From assembly GCA_947177775.1 (NCBI GenBank), contig CAMWVS010000013.1, positions 1 to 58,549 of the forward strand: a stretch of DNA of 58,549 nucleotides, read 5' to 3'. Numbering within the stretch: the stretch's first letter is position 1; the number at the start of each line of letters is the position of its first letter. Of the stretch, positions 53,093-58,549 are shown piece by piece. The notes below the pieces were generated by a model. It had not been told where the DNA came from, ran no database searches, and saw nothing but the letters and a program-made list of their open reading frames with translations. The position numbers and the translations under genes were made by a program. This stretch comes from an uncultured Prevotella sp. (lineage in GTDB: Bacteria; Bacteroidota; Bacteroidia; Bacteroidales; Bacteroidaceae).

Positions 53093-55870
53093 ATGAGCGA
53101 CGAGACAAGAGAAGACGAAATACTGGACGGAAGCGAGGACATGAGCGACCTGACTTCCGGCAACACTGAAGACACTGCCGCCGAGAACGAAGGCGAGGGC
53201 ACACACTCCGACTACAAACCCGTTGACAGATTTGACGCATCGGCCGTCCATCATCTGAGCGGAATGTATCAGACGTGGTTCCTCGACTATGCGTCCTACG
53301 TGATTCTGGAGCGCGCCGTGCCCCACATCGGCGACGGCCTGAAGCCCGTACAGCGACGCATACTCCATTCGATGAAACGCATGGACGACGGCCGCTATAA
53401 CAAAGTGGCCAACATCGTGGGTCACACCATGCAGTTCCACCCCCACGGCGACGCCTCCATCGGCGACGCTCTGGTGCAGTTGGGGCAGAAAGACCTGCTC
53501 GTGGACACGCAGGGAAACTGGGGAAATATCCTCACGGGCGACCGTGCCGCCGCACCGCGATACATCGAGGCCCGTCTGTCGAAGTTCGCGCTCGACACGG
53601 TGTTCAATCCCAAGACAACCGAGTGGCAGCTCTCCTACGACGGCCGAAACAAGGAGCCAATCACGCTGCCCGTGAAGTTTCCGCTGCTGCTGGCACAGGG
53701 TGCCGAGGGCATCGCCGTCGGCTTGTCGTCGAAAATCCTGCCCCACAACTTCTGCGAACTGTGTGACGCCGCCGTCAGCTATCTCCACGGACAGGATTTC
53801 AAACTCTATCCCGACTTCCCGACCGGAGGAAGCATAGACGTCTCGAAATACAACGACGGCCAGCGCGGCGGCCAGCTGAAGGTCCGGGCCAAGATTGAGA
53901 AGAAGGACAACAAGACGCTCGTCATCCGCGAAATACCGTTCGGAAAGACCACCACGACGCTCATCGAATCCATATTGAAAGCCATAGAGAAGGGCAAGAT
54001 AAAGGCACGCAAGGTCGAAGACAATACGGCGGCGGAAGTGGAGATACAGGTCCATCTCGCTCCCGGAGTGTCGTCGGACAAGACGCTCGACGCACTCTAT
54101 GCTTTCTCCGACTGCGAGGTGAACATCTCGCCAAACTGCTGCGTCATTGAAGACAACAAGCCGAAGTTCCTCACCGTCAGCGACGTCCTGCGCCAGTCGG
54201 TGGAGAACACCAAAGCACTGATACGTCGCGAATTGGAAATACGCCGCGACGAACTGACGGAACAGCTGCATTTCAGTTCGCTGGAAAAAATATTCATCGA
54301 GGAACGAATCTACAAAGACCGAAAATTCGAGCAAGCCGCCAACGTGGATGCCGTCTGCGCCCATATCGACAACCGCCTGACGCCATTCTATCCCGAGTTT
54401 GTGCGCGAAGTGACCAAAGACGATATTCTCCGTCTGCTGGAGATAAAGATGCAGCGGATATTGAAATTCAACAAGGACAAGGCCGACGAGCTTATGGCAC
54501 GCATCAAGGCCGAGATAGCCGGAATTGACCGCGACCTGGCCAACATGGTGGAGGTCACGGCCAACTGGTTCAGCTTCCTGAAAGACAAATACGGCAAGGA
54601 GCACCCGCGACGCACGGAACTGCGCAACTTCGACACCATCGAGGCGTCAAAGGTTGTCGAGGCCAACGAGAAACTGTATATCAACCGCCAGGACGGTTTC
54701 ATCGGCACGGCGCTGAAAAAGGACGAGTTCGTATGCAACTGTTCCGACATCGACGACATCATCATCTTCTATCGCGACGGAATGTTCAAGGTCGTCCGCG
54801 TGGCCGAAAAGATATTCGTAGGAAAGAACATACTCCACCTCGGAGTGTTCAAGAGGAACGACAAACGCACGGTCTACAACGTTGTCTACCGAAACGGTCT
54901 GAAAGGTTTCTACTACATAAAACGCTTCTGGGTCACCAGCGTCACACGCGACCACGAATACTGTATCACTCAAGGAACGCCAGGCTCGCGTATCGTCTAT
55001 TTCACGGCCAATCCCAACGGTGAGGCTGAAATTATCAAGGTCACACTCGACCCGATGGAGGTGCTGACGAAACGGAAGGCAAGCATCTTCCTCGAACGCG
55101 ACTTCTCCGAAATATCCATCAAGGGACGACTGTCGAAGGGCAACATCCTGACCAAGAAACAGGTAAGCCGCATCGGGCTGAAGAGCCACGGACATTCGAC
55201 GCTCGGAGGACGGAAGGTCTGGTACGATCCGGACGTCAACCGCCTCAACTACGACGAACACGGACGACTGTTGGGCGAGTTCTTCGACGACGATCTGATA
55301 CTGATCGTGCTGAAGACCGGCGAATACTATGTCTCCAATTTCGATGCCAACAACCACTACGAGGATAACATCCTGCGAATAGAGAAATACGACCGGAACA
55401 AAGTCTGGACGGCGGTTGTCTTCGATGCCGACAACAACGGACATCCCTATCTGAAACGCTTCCTCATGGAAGACTCCAAGCGCAAACAGAGCTACGTGGG
55501 CGAGAACCGCAACAGCCGGTTCGCCCTGCTGACAGACATTGTCTATCCGCGCATCCTCGTTACATTCAACGAGACGGACGGAGCCGGAAACATACGCCAG
55601 CCAATGGAGATTGACGCCGAACAATTTGTTGCCGTGAAAGGATTCAAGGCACGCGGAAAGCGCATAACCACATGGCAGGTCGAGAGCATCGAGGAACTGG
55701 AGCCGCTTCGCTTCCCCGAACCGGAAGAACCGGAAGACAACAACGACGTCCAGGAAGAGGAACGGGAGAACATCGACCCGGATGCGGGAAAGTCGGAAGA
55801 GCAGGTGATTGACGAACTGACGGGACAGCTGAACATGTTCAGCGAGATTGACAAAAATACAGAGTCATGA
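53093..55870 (+). CDS. parC: DNA topoisomerase IV subunit A (ParC/GyrA family)
   Basis: Breaks and rejoins both DNA strands to unlink daughter chromosomes. After an acidic 45-residue leader, the breakage-rejoining domain starts at [37 protein letters not shown] and the catalytic Tyr in [16 protein letters not shown] follow. The coiled-coil/tower region has [20 protein letters not shown]. The C-terminal region (from about residue 560) has degenerate GyrA-type beta-pinwheel blades and an acidic tail. No GyrA box (QRRGGKG) is seen, which fits ParC rather than GyrA. 925 residues, somewhat long, as in other Bacteroidetes. The stop overlaps the next start by 4 bp. Confidence 0.93.
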   Translation: MSDETREDEILDGSEDMSDLTSGNTEDTAAENEGEGTHSDYKPVDRFDASAVHHLSGMYQTWFLDYASYVILERAVPHIGDGLKPVQRRILHSMKRMDDGRYNKVANIVGHTMQFHPHGDASIGDALVQLGQKDLLVDTQGNWGNILTGDRAAAPRYIEARLSKFALDTVFNPKTTEWQLSYDGRNKEPITLPVKFPLLLAQGAEGIAVGLSSKILPHNFCELCDAAVSYLHGQDFKLYPDFPTGGSIDVSKYNDGQRGGQLKVRAKIEKKDNKTLVIREIPFGKTTTTLIESILKAIEKGKIKARKVEDNTAAEVEIQVHLAPGVSSDKTLDALYAFSDCEVNISPNCCVIEDNKPKFLTVSDVLRQSVENTKALIRRELEIRRDELTEQLHFSSLEKIFIEERIYKDRKFEQAANVDAVCAHIDNRLTPFYPEFVREVTKDDILRLLEIKMQRILKFNKDKADELMARIKAEIAGIDRDLANMVEVTANWFSFLKDKYGKEHPRRTELRNFDTIEASKVVEANEKLYINRQDGFIGTALKKDEFVCNCSDIDDIIIFYRDGMFKVVRVAEKIFVGKNILHLGVFKRNDKRTVYNVVYRNGLKGFYYIKRFWVTSVTRDHEYCITQGTPGSRIVYFTANPNGEAEIIKVTLDPMEVLTKRKASIFLERDFSEISIKGRLSKGNILTKKQVSRIGLKSHGHSTLGGRKVWYDPDVNRLNYDEHGRLLGEFFDDDLILIVLKTGEYYVSNFDANNHYEDNILRIEKYDRNKVWTAVVFDADNNGHPYLKRFLMEDSKRKQSYVGENRNSRFALLTDIVYPRILVTFNETDGAGNIRQPMEIDAEQFVAVKGFKARGKRITTWQVESIEELEPLRFPEPEEPEDNNDVQEEERENIDPDAGKSEEQVIDELTGQLNMFSEIDKNTES

Positions 55871-56703
55871 CACCGCCGGCCGCCAGACATCATATATATA
55901 AGACCGTCCTCCTGCTGACGCCGCTCCTCGCCTGTCACGCCCATGCCCAGACGGACTCAGTGGACACCGGACGCATCACGACATCGGCCTATATGATAGG
56001 CGGAGGCCCGACACGCGTCCTCGACACCTATCTATCGCAGGAACATTTCAGCGGCACGGGAATGACATATCTTTCTGCCGTTGAACGGAAACGGCCTGGC
56101 AGACACTGGAGCACGGCAATACAGCATCAGGCCCACATCTCTAAAAACCACGACCGCAGCAACACGGCTGACGAGCTGGAAGGTTCCTACGGATTCTTTT
56201 GGGGACGATACCGTTCGTGGTCGTTGCTCGACGACCGGCTGATCCTGCAGGGAGGCGGAATGGCTACTGTCGGAGCCGGATTCATATACAACACGCTCAA
56301 CGGGAACAATCCGGCGCAGGCCAGACTCTATCTGAATATTATGCCGTCAGCAGCCGCAACCTATCGGTTCGGTCTGTGGCAGCACCGTTTTGCCATCCGC
56401 TATGAAGTGGAGCTTCCGCTCGTCGGACTTATGTTCAGTCCGGCGTACGGACAGTCCTACTATGAGATGTTCTCACGCGGCGACTACGACCACAATATTG
56501 TCCCGACGACATTCGTCAGTGCTCCTTATTTCCGGCAGCAGCTCATGCTTGACATCAATGTCAGCCGCAGTATGACGTTACGCGTCGGTTATCTTGGTGA
56601 CTATCAGCAATCGCAAGTAAACAGTCTGAAACAGCACATCTATTCCCACAGACTGATGCTGGGAATTGTCAGATGCTTCAGAACAACCAATTTTCGCCCA
56701 TGA
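55867..56703 (+). CDS. DUF3316 family exported protein
   Basis: 278 residues. A signal peptide (hydrophobic [18 protein letters not shown]) is followed by beta-strand-rich sequence with alternating aromatic residues ([39 protein letters not shown]) and a C-terminal strand-like end, matching DUF3316, a Bacteroidetes family of predicted small outer-membrane beta-barrels. It overlaps parC by 4 bp (ATGA), so the two genes share a transcript. Function unknown. Confidence 0.85.
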   Translation: MTPPAARHHIYKTVLLLTPLLACHAHAQTDSVDTGRITTSAYMIGGGPTRVLDTYLSQEHFSGTGMTYLSAVERKRPGRHWSTAIQHQAHISKNHDRSNTADELEGSYGFFWGRYRSWSLLDDRLILQGGGMATVGAGFIYNTLNGNNPAQARLYLNIMPSAAATYRFGLWQHRFAIRYEVELPLVGLMFSPAYGQSYYEMFSRGDYDHNIVPTTFVSAPYFRQQLMLDINVSRSMTLRVGYLGDYQQSQVNSLKQHIYSHRLMLGIVRCFRTTNFRP

Positions 56704-57806
56704 ACAATCTTTCTGAACAAAATGGACAACGACGGACGCACGGAAGGAAACATCATCCTACGAACGCACGGAATATCACGGGACAAATGGCAAAGATGCT
56801 GTTGGCCGTCATCGTTGGCGCTGTCATGTTCACACTGCCTGCATCATGCGTCGACGAAGAGGAATTCAGCAATTCTCCACAAGGCAATTTCGAGGCACTA
56901 TGGAAAATTATCGACGAACACTATTGCTTCTTCGACTACAAAAAAGAGGAATACGGACTGGATTGGGATGGTGTGTACAATAAATATAAAGTACGCGTGA
57001 ATGACCGCATGACAAACGAACAGCTGTTCGAGGTGATGGCCGACATGCTTGGCGAACTGCGCGACGGCCATGTAAACCTGGCCAATTCGGCAGATTTCTC
57101 GCGATACTGGAAATGGCAGGAAGACTATCCGGCCAATGTCAGCGACACGCTATTACGCCGATATCTGGGCACTGACTACAAAATAGCTGGCAGCCTGAAA
57201 TACCGTGTTCTTGACGATAACATAGGATACATTCGTTATGAAAGTTTCTCTAATGGCGTAGGAGAGGGAAATCTTGACGATGCCATCAGTCACATGATGC
57301 TCTGCAACGGGCTTATAATTGACATCCGGGGCAACGGTGGAGGAACACTGACAACAGCCGAACGTATTGCCGCACGCTTCACAAACGAATCCGTTATCGT
57401 TGGATATATGCAGCATAAGACAGGAACGGGACACTCCGATTTCTCAAAGATGGAAGAACAACGTATAAATCCGTCGTCAAACCTGAGATGGCAGAAAGGC
57501 GTATGCGTGCTTACAAACAGACAAGTCTATAGTGCTGCCAACGAATTTGTGAAATACATGAAGTGCTTCCCGAACGTCACTGTCATAGGCGACCGCACAG
57601 GCGGAGGGGCCGGACTGCCATTCAGCAGCCAGCTGCCCAATGGCTGGGCTGTCCGCTTTTCGGCCTGCCCCATGTATGACCGTGACCGCAGACCTACCGA
57701 ATTCGGCATCTCACCCGATTACAACGTATCAATGAATGACTCCGACTTCAAACGCGGCCGTGATACTATAATAGAATTCGCACGCCAACTTCTGACCCGT
57801 CAATAG
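56700..57806 (+). CDS. S41 family peptidase, predicted lipoprotein
   Basis: C-terminal-processing type protease. The nucleophile Ser is in [16 protein letters not shown], and the other S41 marks are [20 protein letters not shown], then [20 protein letters not shown]. The start at 56700 overlaps the previous stop (ATGA) but leaves 29 polar residues before a lipoprotein signal; ATG 56787 begins [20 protein letters not shown] directly before Cys, followed by Asp-Glu-Glu, an acidic surface-export-like signal. I favour 56787 for the mature signal but give the coupled start as the coordinate. No PDZ domain is obvious. Probably outer-membrane-anchored. Confidence 0.88.
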   Translation: MNNLSEQNGQRRTHGRKHHPTNARNITGQMAKMLLAVIVGAVMFTLPASCVDEEEFSNSPQGNFEALWKIIDEHYCFFDYKKEEYGLDWDGVYNKYKVRVNDRMTNEQLFEVMADMLGELRDGHVNLANSADFSRYWKWQEDYPANVSDTLLRRYLGTDYKIAGSLKYRVLDDNIGYIRYESFSNGVGEGNLDDAISHMMLCNGLIIDIRGNGGGTLTTAERIAARFTNESVIVGYMQHKTGTGHSDFSKMEEQRINPSSNLRWQKGVCVLTNRQVYSAANEFVKYMKCFPNVTVIGDRTGGGAGLPFSSQLPNGWAVRFSACPMYDRDRRPTEFGISPDYNVSMNDSDFKRGRDTIIEFARQLLTRQ

Positions 57807-57867
57807 TCCCCAAACGCTCCAAAGACGATTAAAGAATTTCTTACTTGACAAATATCTACCCTATTTA

Positions 57868-57899
57868 TTTGGCAAATAACCAAATTCTGCGTATCTTTG
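57868..57899 (+). promoter_or_regulatory. Promoter of tRNA-Leu
   Basis: TTTG (57868-57871), 20 nt, TATCTTTG (57892-57899), 10 bp before the mature 5' end of the tRNA. Confidence 0.85.
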
Positions 57900-57909
57900 C
57901 ACCCGAAAT

Positions 57910-57994
57910 GCGCCTGTGGCGAAATTGGTAGACGCGCCAGACTTAGGATCTGGTGTCTTACGACGTGTAGGTTCGAGTCCTATCAGGCGCACCA
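57910..57994 (+). tRNA. tRNA-Leu, anticodon UAG
   Basis: 85 nt with an acceptor stem gcgcctg/caggcgc, a D arm with gaaattggtagacgc, an anticodon stem ccaga/tctgg with loop cttagga (TAG), a long variable arm, a T arm with gttcgagtcc and an encoded CCA. Class II structure fits leucine. Confidence 0.97.
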
Positions 57995-57999
57995 TACAG

Positions 58000-58036
58000 A
58001 ATCCTAACTGCTTGAATATGAGCAGTTAGGATTTTT
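58000..58036 (+). terminator. Terminator of tRNA-Leu
   Basis: aatcctaactgct (58000-58012) and agcagttaggatt (58021-58033) are exact complements, followed by a T-run. Confidence 0.93.
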
Positions 58037-58157
58037 GCTTTTATGAAATTACCGAGTTTTTGCCGAGTTATTAAGGGTCAATCCGAAAACCATGTGGGTA
58101 TGTTAAATTCAGGCTGTTAGTTTTGATAATCTTTTAAAAAAGAAACGAACTCTGCAT

Positions 58158-58469
58158 TCAATCGAGTTTCGTCAAACTCGGACAAGCCCAGTCGTAGCTG
58201 AAGATCTTGCCGGTGTCCTTGTCCAACCATTTGCGTTTGCGTACATGAAGATACGTAGCACGACCACGGATGGGAAAATCCTGGATGACGTGATAGTCTC
58301 CAAAGCCGTGGGATATCACATTGCCGTACTTCTTGTCCTCACGCATCTGAACCTTCTTCTCGTCAAGATAAATGTCAAAGCGGCCATCGGTCTTATCAAA
58401 ACTTACAACATCGAAGTTGGCTATAAGCACATCCGGAAGAATGGCGCGTAGTAGCTTGGTCTGTTCCAT
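58158..58469 (-). CDS. ISAon1-type transposase N-terminal region protein, without its partner
   Basis: 103 residues. The sequence pattern (LRAILPDVLIANFDVVSFDK, FDIYLDEKK, VIQDFPIRGRATYLHVRKRK, GKIFSYDWACPSLTKLD) resembles the N-terminal region proteins of ISAon1-type elements, which precede the catalytic transposase. Here the DNA beyond the stop, down to the tRNA terminator at 58036, is too short for a transposase, so the element is truncated or this is a solo gene. A TACCTTTG box at 58474-58481 (minus) lies 5 bp before the start, so it may be expressed. The right end of the element is outside the window. Confidence 0.7.
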   Translation of the reverse strand: MEQTKLLRAILPDVLIANFDVVSFDKTDGRFDIYLDEKKVQMREDKKYGNVISHGFGDYHVIQDFPIRGRATYLHVRKRKWLDKDTGKIFSYDWACPSLTKLD

Positions 58470-58473
58470 ATGG

Positions 58474-58481
58474 CAAAGGTA
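58474..58481 (-). promoter_or_regulatory. -7 box (TACCTTTG) of the transposase-related gene
   Basis: TACCTTTG on the minus strand, directly before ATG 58469; implies a leaderless or very short leader message. Confidence 0.6.
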
Positions 58482-58549
58482 CGACTTTATTCCTAACTAT
58501 TGCTGTCCGATAAAACTTTTTGATGTCTCAAAAAATTAGGACTGATTCC

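Overview
The window reads as chromosomal DNA of a Bacteroidales bacterium, most likely Prevotellaceae or a close relative; the family is inferred, the order is well supported. Evidence: promoters of the Bacteroidetes type (TTTG or TTG, about 20 nt, TAnnTTTG) stand before many genes and a tRNA; the order parA-parB-DUF5683-mltD-long Rel/Spo enzyme is typical of this order; genes for DUF3316, DUF3737, an outer-membrane TonB receptor with a metal-binding partner and Bacteroidetes-style lipoproteins are present. The start codons given here are often downstream of the longest open frame because a -7 box, a terminator or a family alignment places them there.

Layout. 1-2087: repeats, surE on the minus strand, then about 1 kb of non-coding DNA with a GC-rich palindromic repeat. 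2088-9520 (plus): parA, parB, a DUF5683 membrane protein, a lytic transglycosylase, a terminator, the (p)ppGpp synthetase/hydrolase and a secreted pectinesterase. 9673-20336 (plus): a terminator, a promoter followed by about 300 nt of strongly self-complementary non-coding sequence, a small membrane protein, and a tightly packed seven-gene cluster led by a 1035-residue tubulin/FtsZ-like protein with a GGGTGSG loop. The cluster continues with a zinc-ribbon/transmembrane/MORN-like protein and five exported proteins. I recognise no named pathway for it, and it is the best candidate here for an undescribed system. 20672-23527: hemolysin III family protein, Lrp/AsnC regulator divergent from metY. 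23732-30851 (minus): a complete glycine cleavage set, lplA, gcvT, gcvH, gcvPA, gcvPB and lpdA, read in that order. 31346-35060 (minus): PatB-type lyase, MATE exporter flanked by tandem repeats, DUF3737 protein. 35433-41635 (plus): double-domain SGNH esterase, dnaG, queD, queE, cardiolipin synthase. 41677-42786 (minus): Mrp.

42787-45220 is an AT-rich accessory patch: a RhuM-family gene and a broken gene between insertion-sequence-like ends. 45221-47923 (minus): a TonB receptor and a heavy-metal-binding protein; the receptor carries an in-frame tandem repeat that also occurs between genes elsewhere in the window. 48199-52485 (minus): trmB, a DUF975 protein, a YhcG/DUF1016 nuclease-family gene inserted at the 3' end of ilvE with the ilvE end duplicated, and ilvE itself. 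53093-57806 (plus): topoisomerase IV subunit A behind a four-unit palindrome array, a DUF3316 protein and an S41 peptidase lipoprotein. 57910-58469: tRNA-Leu(UAG) with its terminator, then an N-terminal ISAon1-type transposase remnant.

The window is also rich in small dispersed repeats: perfect long inverted repeats, 9/18-bp tandem arrays, a 110-bp GC palindrome family and a 45-bp family. All functional statements are from reading the sequence; no database search was run.
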